Below, one piece after another: positions 34,853-44,110 of a stretch of 64,000 nucleotides of DNA (positions are counted from its first letter, which is position 1; every line of letters starts with the position of its first letter). The stretch spans positions 36,188-100,187 of the forward strand of contig JAUNNZ010000002.1 of NCBI GenBank assembly GCA_030537315.1, in the 5' to 3' direction. The position numbers and the translations under genes are program-made. A model generated the notes under the pieces. It made no database searches, was not told the origin of the DNA, and saw only the letters and a program-made list of their open reading frames with translations. The stretch comes from Bacteroidia bacterium. GTDB lineage: Bacteria; Bacteroidota; Bacteroidia; Bacteroidales; UBA932.

Positions 34853-36805
34853 CTATTGGAGGAAAAGAGCGGAGGCGTAACCTCCCAGGGTCAAGTTGTC
34901 GTTCTTAACCGTCGCGCTTCCGTTTGAACCGATCATTGCCGAAAGCTTGTCTCCCGCCGGCGCGAAAGTGACGGGTGCCGCACTGAAATTGTGGACCACA
35001 AGAATCTTCTGGCCATCGTATTCGCGGTACCAGGCGCAGATGGCCTGGTTGCTGATTCCGTTCTTTTCCTGGAAGCTGCCTTTCGCGAGAGCCTTGTAAC
35101 AGTCGCGGAGCACGCCGAATTTGCGGTAAACGCTTAGCATCGAATCCTGGTCGCCGGCCTGGGCTTCCACGGAAATGTCCGATGTCAGCATATTCCTGTC
35201 GATCTTGCCGTCCAGTGCGCCTGAGGCCGCGCTGCCTGCGTCAGCCGTCCACAGTATCGGGGTGCGGACATATTCGTCCCCGTTGCTTTTCGTGCCCCAG
35301 TAGCCAAGCTCTTCGCCCTGATAGATGTATGGTTCGCCACCGGCGGTCAGAAGTACCGCCGCGGCCAGCTTGAGCTTGCTTGCATTGCGGCCGAGCGAGG
35401 ATGCTATGCGGTCTTCGTCATGGTTGGAGAGCTTCGTGGCTGCAATGGCGTCGGAGCGGGTTGCCGTGTATTTTTGGTGATAGCCTTCGATGGTTGATGC
35501 AAAGCCGGTGCCTTTCGACCCGTTTATGGCTTCTGTCAACCGCCAGCAGAAGGCGAACTCGAAGAAGGCGTTGAGGCCCTTGTAATATGGCGTGACGTAG
35601 TTCGGTTCGCTCCATTGCTCACCGACCATGTAGATGTTGCCCGAATGGCCCGCAGCCTTGTATGTGTCGTTGCAGTGGTCGTAGAATTTCTTCAGGAAAA
35701 TCGGGTTCTCGTCGGAGTTCTCGTTGTCGTATATGTGCTTGACGGCGTCGAGACGGAACCCGTCCACGCCCATTTTTATCCATTTGTCAGCGGCGGCGCA
35801 GACATCCTTGAAGGCGTCTGAATCCTCGCAGCTGGCGGCCGGACCATAATTGAGGTCCGGCATATATGAGCCGAATACGGACTGATACCATATCTTGCCC
35901 ATCCATGGCATCAGTATGTCGTAGTCGGAGTTTGATTTCAGATTGAGTGGAACGCCCCAGACGAACATCTGGGCGCTCTCTGATTGGGCGCCGAATTTCT
36001 TGGCGCCCCATTCCGTCCTGCTGGTGCGCACAAGTACGCCCCAGTCGGTTTCGAAGTTTTCTATTGAAATGGTATAGGTGTCATCGCCGGCAGAATAGAA
36101 TTCCGGCATTGTGCTTTCGGTGACGGAACCGTACCAGAGGTACTTTCCGGAACCCGGCGTGCCGTCATTGGCCGCACTCTCCACCCTTTCCGCCTTGAGC
36201 GTCTGAGGTGTGCCGGAAGAATTGCATTTAAGTGTGAACCTTACGTTGATCTTTCCGGGATCGGTGCCCGAAACGGTCTGTGAATATCCGTCCCTGGATG
36301 TCGTGGAGAAATGGTAATAGTTGCGGTACCTGCTGTCCGGATCGGACTTTCCCTCAAGGAACCACGGGTGTTCCTTCGATGTGTGGTTCAGCACGAAATC
36401 AAGGTAGATTTTCATTCCTTTCGAGTGCGCCGCCTTCAGCAGGGACTCGAAATCCGCCTCCGTGCCGTAGGCGGGATTTACCGAGTTGTAATCCTCCACG
36501 TCATAGCCGTGATAGGATGTTGCAGGGTGGATTGGTGACAGCCATAAAGCCTGTACACCCATCTCCTTGAGATAATCCAGCTTGCTTTCGATTCCCTTGA
36601 AATCACCGGTGCCGTCACCGTCGGAGTCGCAGAACGAGTAAACCAGCAACTGGTAGCTGATTCCTGACTCGCCCGTGCGGGATGGGGTGACAGGTTTCAC
36701 GGGATCCGGACCCGGGTCCGGGTTAACCGGCTTGTCTGGATCGGCTGTCTTGCAACCGGCCAGCAGCAGGGCCAGAGTGATAAAAATCAGAGGGAATCGT
36801 TTCAT
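34853..36805 (-). CDS. susG: SusG-like GH13 alpha-amylase lipoprotein
   Basis: Surface alpha-amylase of the starch locus. The 650 residues have a lipobox at LLLAGC (Cys18) followed by an acidic/proline linker. The GH13 barrel starts near 48 and is interrupted at about 168-300 by a beta-rich insertion, the place where SusG carries its CBM58 starch-binding module; homology of this insert to CBM58 is inference. Catalytic residues are Asp353 (GFRLD), Glu396 (MVGEQW) and Asp463 (SNHDED). A hairpin terminator lies between the upstream SusE/F-like gene and this one, and a weak TATCTTTA box is 12 bases before the ATG. Confidence 0.93.
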   Translation of the reverse strand: MKRFPLIFITLALLLAGCKTADPDKPVNPDPGPDPVKPVTPSRTGESGISYQLLVYSFCDSDGDGTGDFKGIESKLDYLKEMGVQALWLSPIHPATSYHGYDVEDYNSVNPAYGTEADFESLLKAAHSKGMKIYLDFVLNHTSKEHPWFLEGKSDPDSRYRNYYHFSTTSRDGYSQTVSGTDPGKINVRFTLKCNSSGTPQTLKAERVESAANDGTPGSGKYLWYGSVTESTMPEFYSAGDDTYTISIENFETDWGVLVRTSRTEWGAKKFGAQSESAQMFVWGVPLNLKSNSDYDILMPWMGKIWYQSVFGSYMPDLNYGPAASCEDSDAFKDVCAAADKWIKMGVDGFRLDAVKHIYDNENSDENPIFLKKFYDHCNDTYKAAGHSGNIYMVGEQWSEPNYVTPYYKGLNAFFEFAFCWRLTEAINGSKGTGFASTIEGYHQKYTATRSDAIAATKLSNHDEDRIASSLGRNASKLKLAAAVLLTAGGEPYIYQGEELGYWGTKSNGDEYVRTPILWTADAGSAASGALDGKIDRNMLTSDISVEAQAGDQDSMLSVYRKFGVLRDCYKALAKGSFQEKNGISNQAICAWYREYDGQKILVVHNFSAAPVTFAPAGDKLSAMIGSNGSATVKNDNLTLGGYASALFLQ

Positions 36806-36819
36806 GAATGTAAAGATAA

Positions 36820-36859
36820 TAAAAAGATGCGCCGGCTGCGTTGCCGTGGCCGGCGCATC
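36820..36859 (-). terminator. Intra-operon hairpin with T-tract after the SusE/F-like gene
   Basis: GATGCGCCGGC (36826-36836) and GCCGGCGCATC (36849-36859) form a perfect 11-bp stem with a 12-base loop. On the minus strand it is followed by TTTTT. It looks like a full or partial terminator between the binding-protein genes and the enzymes. Confidence 0.8.
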
Positions 36860-36874
36860 AAATTAATTATTAAC

Positions 36875-39439
36875 CTATAAAATCACTTCCTGATTGATGG
36901 TGATGGTTTCCTCAACGGCATCGTAGATGACATTGAAGCCTGCTGCGGCAACACTTGCCTCGACGGAAATGTTGTCGCCGTCAGGAACGGCTGTGAATGG
37001 ATTGTTCCACTCATAGGTGCCGCCGCGGTTGACCGCCCAGTCTGCGCTCATGCGGATCTTCCAGCCACCTTCGTAGTTCCTGTTGAATGAGTAGAACTTG
37101 CCGTCTCCCGCATAGTACATGAAGTCGTCCGCAGCCCAGCTGTTGAAGTCGCCGATAAGGCCACAGAGCATTGCGGATATGGCGAGCTGTCCTTCTGCAG
37201 GATTGTAGATGACTACATAGGTGCCGTCTGCAGGAACCTTGATGTTGTCACCACCGGCAACAGCCTCGAAGTTGATCTCGGTTTCAGAACAGCTGCCACC
37301 GAAGTTCTGGTCCCAGCCTGCGTCGAAACGAATCTTGAACTCGTCGCTGGTTGTAAGGGCGATAGGAGAGCTTACCCAAAGGCCGTCAGAAGCGAGGTTC
37401 ATAGGGATGTCGAAGTCCCAGCCCATTCCGACAGATGCGATTGAGCCGATAACACCCCAGCCGAGGGTTCCGATAGTGCCGTTGTTGAGGTTGAGTACGA
37501 CGGTGAGGTCACCGTTGAGGTTGATATTGTCGCCGCCGGCGATTGCCTGGACGAACTTGCCTGCCTCTGAAGGGGTGTTGCCGCCGTAGTTGACGTCCCA
37601 GCCGCCGTCGAAGCGAACCTTCCAGCCGCCGTCGGCTATGGTGGTCTTAGGGCTTACCCAGATGCCAGGGGCGATTTCCGTCATCACTACATCTGCCGCC
37701 CAGCCGTTGAAGTCACCGATGACGCCCCAGGTCTTGGTGGCGTTCACTATGGTGATGGTTTCAGCAGCAGGATCGTAAGTGATGTTGAACTTGCCTTCGC
37801 CGCAGTTGATGTTGTCGCCGCCGTTGGTGACTGCGAATGCAGTGCCGAGAGCCTCGAAGGCACCGCCGCGGTTGTCATCCCAAGCGTGGTTGTAACGGAG
37901 CTTCCATTCGCCTGAAAGGGCTACTTCGTTTGCAACCCACTTGCCGTCGACTTCTTCCATATCGACATCGCCGTTCCAGTCGTTGAAGGCGCCGATGATT
38001 GACCAAACATTGCCTTCGGTGACGGTGATTGTGCCCGCGTTGGTGTCATAGGCAACCTTGAAGAAGCCCTCCTGACCCACGCAGATGTTGTCACCGCCTG
38101 CAACGGCCTCGAACGGAGTTCCGAAAGCGGCGAATGTACCGCCGACGTTTTCATCCCAGCCGGCATCCTTGCGGAGTTTCCAGCCCTGGTCGGCAGCGGC
38201 AGAGAAGTAACCGCTCCAGACTCCGCCATTCTCGCTCATCTCGACATCTGCGGCCCACTCGTTGAAGTCGCCGATGATGCCCCAGCCCTGGTATGTCACA
38301 GGGGTTGGTTCCGGTTCATCAGGACCAGGTTCTTCCTGACCGTACATCGTAGCGTCGATGGATGCGGTGAGAACCTCGTCGTTCATATAGAAGTAGATAC
38401 GGTACTGGCCGGCCTCGATCGCGATATTGTCGCCACCGCCTGCAAGGTTGTCAAGGCTGCCGCCCCAGTTGCTGTCCCATGCGCCGTCGAGACGGAACTT
38501 GAATTCAGTTGCAGAGGCTGCGTCGACATCAGCCCAGAAACGTCCCTTATAACCATTGTAGGTCATCTCGATATCGTTGTCCCAGTCTCCGTTGAGTCCG
38601 ATGACGCCGACCTTGTCGAATGACATGAGCTTGGTCAGGACAAGCTGATCCTTGTTGAATGAGAACAGATAGTATCTCTTCTCGCCGTAGCAGATGATGT
38701 TCTGTGAGGCATCGCCGTTGACAAGCTGGACGCTTGCCGCTTCTGCAGCTTCACCCTGGTTTTCACTTCCCCAGTTGCCTGAGTCATTGTCCCAGTTGCC
38801 GCCGTAGGTGATCTTGAAACCGTTGGCCGCACTGCCGTCTTCCTTGTTGCACTTGAAGTCAACAACGCCGCGGTAGATGGTGCCGTCGCCGGAATAGTTG
38901 AAGAGTTTCGGGTAATCTGAAGGAGCCCAGCCCTGGTAGTCACCAGGGACGTCACAGACGTCGAGTACCTTCTCCGTCTCATAAGGAATGAAAACGGCTT
39001 TAACGATGTTGGAACTCTTCCTTGTGCTCTCGACAGCGCCTTTTTCGTTCATGATGAAGGCGTCGAGTCTGAATTCAACAGGGAATTCCACATTCGGGGC
39101 TGCACCGAAATTGCCGAGTATCTTGTTGAGCTTCGGCTGTTCAATGGAGATCTTGCCATCGGAGATCGATGCATCGACCTTCTTTGCGTTTTCAAAGTCA
39201 GCGCCTTCCGCATTCACGTACAGTGCATAGGATACGGGAATGTTGATATTGAAGTTAGCCGCATTATACTGTGCTGTTATTGGCGATCCGTCCTCTGACA
39301 GTGCACCTCCGGCGAATTCGCCGAGGGTCTGCACCGTCACGTTTGCAGGATCGTAGATAACATCGATATGCTCCTGGACACAGGATGTGGCGAACAACCC
39401 TGCAAGAGCTAAGAGAGATGTTATAAATATCTTTTTCAT
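36875..39439 (-). CDS. SusE/SusF-like outer-membrane starch-binding lipoprotein with about seven tandem modules
   Basis: Lipoprotein (SLLALAGLFATSC, Cys20). Residues about 25-150 match the SusE-type N-terminal domain. Then come tandem beta-sandwich modules at roughly 155-272 (divergent), 276-361, 385-474, 478-565, 570-658, 660-755 and 759-850. Most share the pattern W-G-x-I-G-D-F-N-x-W near their start and G-W-D-x-N-x-G-G followed by A-G-G-D-N-I later. SusE has two and SusF three such modules, so this is an expanded array. It would hold alpha-glucan at the surface next to SusCD. A P/E-rich linker separates modules two and three (about 367-382). Confidence 0.9.
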   Translation of the reverse strand: MKKIFITSLLALAGLFATSCVQEHIDVIYDPANVTVQTLGEFAGGALSEDGSPITAQYNAANFNINIPVSYALYVNAEGADFENAKKVDASISDGKISIEQPKLNKILGNFGAAPNVEFPVEFRLDAFIMNEKGAVESTRKSSNIVKAVFIPYETEKVLDVCDVPGDYQGWAPSDYPKLFNYSGDGTIYRGVVDFKCNKEDGSAANGFKITYGGNWDNDSGNWGSENQGEAAEAASVQLVNGDASQNIICYGEKRYYLFSFNKDQLVLTKLMSFDKVGVIGLNGDWDNDIEMTYNGYKGRFWADVDAASATEFKFRLDGAWDSNWGGSLDNLAGGGDNIAIEAGQYRIYFYMNDEVLTASIDATMYGQEEPGPDEPEPTPVTYQGWGIIGDFNEWAADVEMSENGGVWSGYFSAAADQGWKLRKDAGWDENVGGTFAAFGTPFEAVAGGDNICVGQEGFFKVAYDTNAGTITVTEGNVWSIIGAFNDWNGDVDMEEVDGKWVANEVALSGEWKLRYNHAWDDNRGGAFEALGTAFAVTNGGDNINCGEGKFNITYDPAAETITIVNATKTWGVIGDFNGWAADVVMTEIAPGIWVSPKTTIADGGWKVRFDGGWDVNYGGNTPSEAGKFVQAIAGGDNINLNGDLTVVLNLNNGTIGTLGWGVIGSIASVGMGWDFDIPMNLASDGLWVSSPIALTTSDEFKIRFDAGWDQNFGGSCSETEINFEAVAGGDNIKVPADGTYVVIYNPAEGQLAISAMLCGLIGDFNSWAADDFMYYAGDGKFYSFNRNYEGGWKIRMSADWAVNRGGTYEWNNPFTAVPDGDNISVEASVAAAGFNVIYDAVEETITINQEVIL

Positions 39440-39448
39440 ATTCTTCTG

Positions 39449-41044
39449 CTAATAACCTGGGTTCTGTTTAAGGTTGCCGTTTGAGTTGAGGTCGGCTGAA
39501 GGGATGGAGAAGAGGTTGTACTTGTCGTCAACTGCAGTTCCGTCCAAAGCGCCGCCCTTGAATTCCCAAAGGTACTTGTCGGTCGTGAAGAGGCCGAAAC
39601 GGATAAGGTCCTGGCGGCGGAAGCCTTCCATATAGAGCTCACGTCCGCGCTCGTCAATGACATTGTCAAGAGTGAGTGCGAGATGGTCAAGACCTGCGCG
39701 TTCGCGGATCTCGTCGAAGTATTTCTGTCCGTCTGAAGCGTTGGCCGCGTTGCGTGCTGCGCATTCAGCATACATCAGGAGGACGTCGGCGAAGCGGAAT
39801 ACAGGGAAGTCGGTGTCCACGAAACCCTGAGCCTGAGCTGCGGTGCCGTCGTGGTTGATGTTGGAGAACTTCATTGACTTCCAGCCTTCTGATGCGCCGT
39901 CGGCATCGCGGAGGGCGTTGATATACTGGTTGAAGCCGCCCTTGAAGAACATTGCGCGTGCGTCCTTCTCTTCGAACTTGCTTGTGAAGGCGCCGGTGAG
40001 GCTGAGACCTGACCAACCAGAAGAAATGCCCACCTGGGCGACGTCCATCGTCTTCTCAGGCTTTCCGGTGACGGAGAATGTGCTGGCGAAAACAAGGAAG
40101 TTGGTTGAGCCGTAAGAGTGCAGCTGGTTGCCGTCCTGAGGAGCGACGAAGATTATTTCGTCTCCAAAGAAAGTTGTATTGCTTGTGCACAGATGGTTGT
40201 CGGCGCAGAAGAGATCCTTGTAATTCTCGTGAAGGGTGTAGAATGGCATGATCTCTTCGCAGACCTCTGCACACTCCTTGTACATAGCCTGGCCTTTCCA
40301 GACCTCAGCGTTGAGGTAAAGCTTCGCAAGGATCATCATCACGAGACCCCTGTCCGCACGGCCGTATTCTGCCGCACCAGGAGCGCGGAGAGCCGCGTTT
40401 TCGATAAGGTCATTGCATTCCCCGACCATCCAGTCGAAGAGGTCGGCGCGCATTTTCTGCTGAGGAGCGGAAGAACCTACGCTGTCATCTTCAGTTGAGA
40501 ACGGAACGTTGCCGAACATATCGATGGCGTGATAGTAGCTGAGGAGCCTGAGGGCGCGAGCCTCTGCAATGTACTGCTCCTTGTGGTCATAACCGTTGAT
40601 TGTGGAGTTGTTTGACCTGCGGATGAATTCGTTGCACTGGCTGATCTGGAAGAATATGCGCATATACATACTGAACACGAACTCGTTGGAAGAGTTCCAG
40701 CAGAGGTTGTGCAGATCGAAGAGGGTACCGTCGTTCCAGCAGCAGGTCATGACGTCGGTGGTGAGTTCCTGAAGGTTCACCACAGCGCGGAAATACTGAC
40801 CATAACCGCCGTCGACACCGTCGATGTCGGGCGCGCCGTTTTCACCGTATGAGCTTGAAGAGCAGAGACCCTGATAACATTTTGCAAGGAACTGTCCGAA
40901 TGCCTCGTCTGAGTCGAGCACGTCTTCCGGAAGTACGGTATTAGGGTCGATAGGGGTAACGTCGAGGTCTTTAACACAAGAGGATGTGAAGCCTGCAACA
41001 ATTACTGCCGCGAGTGCTGATGCTATAAATTTAATCTTTTTCAT
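39449..41044 (-). CDS. susD: SusD/RagB family nutrient-binding lipoprotein
   Basis: SusD forms the lid of the SusC transporter and binds glycans at the cell surface. The 531 residues start with a lipobox (FTSSC, Cys23) and show the TPR-rich SusD fold: LDVTPIDPNTVLPEDV after the lipobox, AEARALRLLSYYHAIDMFGNVP near 155-176 and a C-terminal RxxxYMEGFRRQDLIRFG segment near 470. It lies between susC (17 bases) and the SusE/F-like gene (9 bases). Confidence 0.96.
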   Translation of the reverse strand: MKKIKFIASALAAVIVAGFTSSCVKDLDVTPIDPNTVLPEDVLDSDEAFGQFLAKCYQGLCSSSSYGENGAPDIDGVDGGYGQYFRAVVNLQELTTDVMTCCWNDGTLFDLHNLCWNSSNEFVFSMYMRIFFQISQCNEFIRRSNNSTINGYDHKEQYIAEARALRLLSYYHAIDMFGNVPFSTEDDSVGSSAPQQKMRADLFDWMVGECNDLIENAALRAPGAAEYGRADRGLVMMILAKLYLNAEVWKGQAMYKECAEVCEEIMPFYTLHENYKDLFCADNHLCTSNTTFFGDEIIFVAPQDGNQLHSYGSTNFLVFASTFSVTGKPEKTMDVAQVGISSGWSGLSLTGAFTSKFEEKDARAMFFKGGFNQYINALRDADGASEGWKSMKFSNINHDGTAAQAQGFVDTDFPVFRFADVLLMYAECAARNAANASDGQKYFDEIRERAGLDHLALTLDNVIDERGRELYMEGFRRQDLIRFGLFTTDKYLWEFKGGALDGTAVDDKYNLFSIPSADLNSNGNLKQNPGY

Positions 41045-41061
41045 ATCTCTATAGTGTTAAA

Positions 41062-44000
41062 TTAGAAATTGAACTTCACACCGAGGATATAGGTGCGTGG
41101 TCTAGGATACATATTGTTGTCGATGCCGGAGAAGATTTCAGGGTCGATACCCTTGTATCCCGTGATGGTGGCGACATTCTGTACCGTTCCGAATACGTTG
41201 AGATTCATATCGCGTCCGGCAACTTCAGCGAGCTTGAAGCAGTAGCTGAGAGTGATGTTGTCGATCTTCAGGAAAGAAGCGTCGGTGACATACATGTCTG
41301 ACCAGTACTGCGCGAAGTTCTGGAAGTTGTGCTTTTCTGCGGTTGTGTAACGGTTGTTGATGAAGCTGTTGGTGCTGAGGTCCGTAAGGAGGTCACCGTT
41401 GCTCATCACATTGTTATAGACATAATTGCCTACGTTGGCGTGCGCGTTCATCGCAAGGGTGAGGGCCTTGTATGAAACCTTGGTGTTGAAGCCGAAGGTC
41501 CAGTCCGGAGCAGCCTTGTGGAAGCAGTATTTGTCGTTGGTGTTGATGACACCGTCACCGTTGCGGTCCACATAGACACCTTCGATAGGATTGCCTGCGG
41601 TGTCATAGACCTGCTGGTAAACGAAGAACGAGTTAGGTGCCTGGCCGGTCTGGTGTACCTGGACGGTATTTCCGGTACCGCCGCTGATGCCGCCGGTATC
41701 AACTCCGTGGTAGTTCTTGCTTTCATCCTCGTTGGTGAGGTGGGTGATGAGGGTCTTGTTCCAGGCTGCATTGAAGCCGATGGTCCAGGACCAGTCACGG
41801 GTCTGTACAGGAACTGCGTTGATTTCGAACTCGACACCGGTATTCTCAAGGTCACCGATGTTGGCGTTCAGGTAGTTGGAGAGGTTTGCGCCCGCAGCGA
41901 CAGGAGTGTAGTTGAGGAGGTCCTTGGTGAAGCGCTTGTAGAAGTCGATGCTACCGTAGATCCTGTCTCCGAGGAAGCCGTAGTCGATACCTGCGTTCCA
42001 GGTGATGGTGGTCTCCCACTTGAGGTCGGCGTTGTAACCCTTTGCCGTAATCGGCTGTACGAAGCCGGCTCCGAAAGGATACATGCAGGCGTTGGTGTTA
42101 TATACGTAAGTCGCGAGGGTCGGGTAGTAACCGCTTCCGAGGTCCTGCTGGCCGGTCTGGCCATAGGAAAGACGGACCTTCAAGGCTGAAACAGGCTCTG
42201 AATATTTAAGGAATTCCTCGTTCTTTACGTTCCAACCGAATGCTACTGAAGGGAACAGGCCCCACTTGTTGTTTGCAAAGCGGGAAGTACCGTCAGCGCG
42301 GAAGGTCGCCGTGAGGAGGTAACGGTTGTCGTAGTTGTAGTTCAGGCGGCCGAAGAATGAGACGAGGAACAGTTCGCCCTTGTTCGTGACAGGGTTGCTG
42401 AGGTAGTAGCTCGCGTCCGTCTTGGCTGTGTTGTCCGCCTTGTAGGTCTCATTGAATGATTCGCTGTAGAAGTGCTGCCAGCTGTAACCTGCCATAGCCT
42501 CGAAGTTATGCTTCTCTGCCCAGGTGTGGTTGTAGTCGGCATAGAGTTCAAGGGTCTGGTCGATCTTGGTCTGGTTGTAGTTGGTATGGTAGCCTGAAGC
42601 ATGGTTGTTGGCCTGCTGGTTGGTTGAATGCATACTCTGCTCGGTATCCGGAGCCACATCTACGGTTCCGTTTGAGCGGGTGTAGTCCAGACCGAGGTTG
42701 AGGTTGAGCCTGAGGTCTTCCAGTCCGTGGATCTTATAGTCGATCTGCACGTTGCCGAGGAAGCGTTTGGCGTTGCTGATATCCTTCTTGTCGTTGATGA
42801 GGGCAACAGGGTTCTGGTTTGCCATTGTGTTGCAGTTGTCAACGGTGAAGGTGCCCTTGCCGTAGTTCCACCAGCTGTAGCCGTTCAGACCGTTTGCGTC
42901 GTAAACCGGACGGGTAGGGTCATACTGGACTGCCTGGGTGATGGCATCGGTGTTGGCGAAGCGGGTGTCCATGTTCATTCCCTTACCGTTGAGGCTGACC
43001 GTAAGATGGTTCTCAAGGAAGGTAGGGTTGAGGTTGAATGCGATGGTCTCGCGCTTCATGCTGGAGGTCTTCAGTGTTCCGTTGTTGTCAAGGAAGCCGA
43101 AGGATACGCGGTAAGGAAGGCTCCATTTGTCGTTGCCGCCCTTTCCTGAGACTGCGACGTTGGTTTCATAGGTCTGCGCGAGCTGGAAGATCTCTTTCTG
43201 CCAGTTCGTGTTGGCTGAACCGAGGCCGGTGTATATTTCACTGCCCTGTCCATACATCTTGCCTACGAGGCTGCGGAGTCCGTCTGCATCCAGGACATCC
43301 ACATACTTGGTGTTCTGGCTCAGGGATGCTGTGAAATCCGCATCGATATGAGGAACCTTGCCGCTGCTCTGTCCCTTCTTTGTTGTGATCATGATGACAC
43401 CGTTGGATGCGCGTGAGCCGTAGATTGCGGTTGCGGACGCGTCCTTGAGGACGGTGAAATTCTCGATGTCGCTCGGGTTGATGGAAGCGAGGGCGTTGCT
43501 TGTTCCGCTGATGCCGTCGTTTGAAACCGGAAGACCGTCGATGATGATGAGAGGGTCGTTTGAAGCGTTGAGTGAAGAGCCGCCGCGGATTCTGATTGTG
43601 GAGGCTGAACCCGGAGCGCCATCACCTGAGGTAATGACGACACCGGCAGACTTGCCCTGGAGCAGGTCGGTTGGTGATGTGGCGATACCCTTGTTCATCT
43701 GGTCTGCCTTGACGGAAGACACGCTGCCGGTAAGGTCGCTTTTCTTTACGGTACCATAACCGATCACAACGACCTCGTCGAGGAATTCGGCATCCTCTGC
43801 GAGAACGATGTTGGATGGCACCTCTGATGCCTTGTAAGTAACGGTGGCGTATCCAATGCAGCTTACCTCTATGATGGCATCTGCAGAGGAAACCTGAAGT
43901 GAATAGTCGCCGTCGAGTCCGGTAACGGTGCCATTGGTCGTGCCCTGTTCAGCAACAGTCGCTCCAATGACAGGTCCCGACTGGTCGGCCACCGTACCCT

Positions 44001-44088
44001 TTACCTCGTATCTGCCCTGGGCGGATACGTTTACAGACATCGCTGCTGAAAGAACGATGCCCGCAAGAATGGTTAGGATTCTTTTCAT
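41062..44088 (-). CDS. susC: SusC/RagA TonB-dependent outer-membrane transporter
   Basis: Imports oligosaccharides across the outer membrane with SusD, powered by TonB. The 1008 residues have a Sec signal peptide (cleavage near MSVNVSAQG), a carboxypeptidase-D-like domain (about 27-110), the TonB-box/plug region starting EVVVIGYGTVKKSDLTGSVS near 102-120, and a 22-strand barrel ending in the outer-membrane signature YILGVKFNF. It follows the MFS gene by 22 bases. Confidence 0.97.
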   Translation of the reverse strand: MKRILTILAGIVLSAAMSVNVSAQGRYEVKGTVADQSGPVIGATVAEQGTTNGTVTGLDGDYSLQVSSADAIIEVSCIGYATVTYKASEVPSNIVLAEDAEFLDEVVVIGYGTVKKSDLTGSVSSVKADQMNKGIATSPTDLLQGKSAGVVITSGDGAPGSASTIRIRGGSSLNASNDPLIIIDGLPVSNDGISGTSNALASINPSDIENFTVLKDASATAIYGSRASNGVIMITTKKGQSSGKVPHIDADFTASLSQNTKYVDVLDADGLRSLVGKMYGQGSEIYTGLGSANTNWQKEIFQLAQTYETNVAVSGKGGNDKWSLPYRVSFGFLDNNGTLKTSSMKRETIAFNLNPTFLENHLTVSLNGKGMNMDTRFANTDAITQAVQYDPTRPVYDANGLNGYSWWNYGKGTFTVDNCNTMANQNPVALINDKKDISNAKRFLGNVQIDYKIHGLEDLRLNLNLGLDYTRSNGTVDVAPDTEQSMHSTNQQANNHASGYHTNYNQTKIDQTLELYADYNHTWAEKHNFEAMAGYSWQHFYSESFNETYKADNTAKTDASYYLSNPVTNKGELFLVSFFGRLNYNYDNRYLLTATFRADGTSRFANNKWGLFPSVAFGWNVKNEEFLKYSEPVSALKVRLSYGQTGQQDLGSGYYPTLATYVYNTNACMYPFGAGFVQPITAKGYNADLKWETTITWNAGIDYGFLGDRIYGSIDFYKRFTKDLLNYTPVAAGANLSNYLNANIGDLENTGVEFEINAVPVQTRDWSWTIGFNAAWNKTLITHLTNEDESKNYHGVDTGGISGGTGNTVQVHQTGQAPNSFFVYQQVYDTAGNPIEGVYVDRNGDGVINTNDKYCFHKAAPDWTFGFNTKVSYKALTLAMNAHANVGNYVYNNVMSNGDLLTDLSTNSFINNRYTTAEKHNFQNFAQYWSDMYVTDASFLKIDNITLSYCFKLAEVAGRDMNLNVFGTVQNVATITGYKGIDPEIFSGIDNNMYPRPRTYILGVKFNF

Positions 44089-44110
44089 TAGAATTGTGGT
44101 TAAGAAATAG

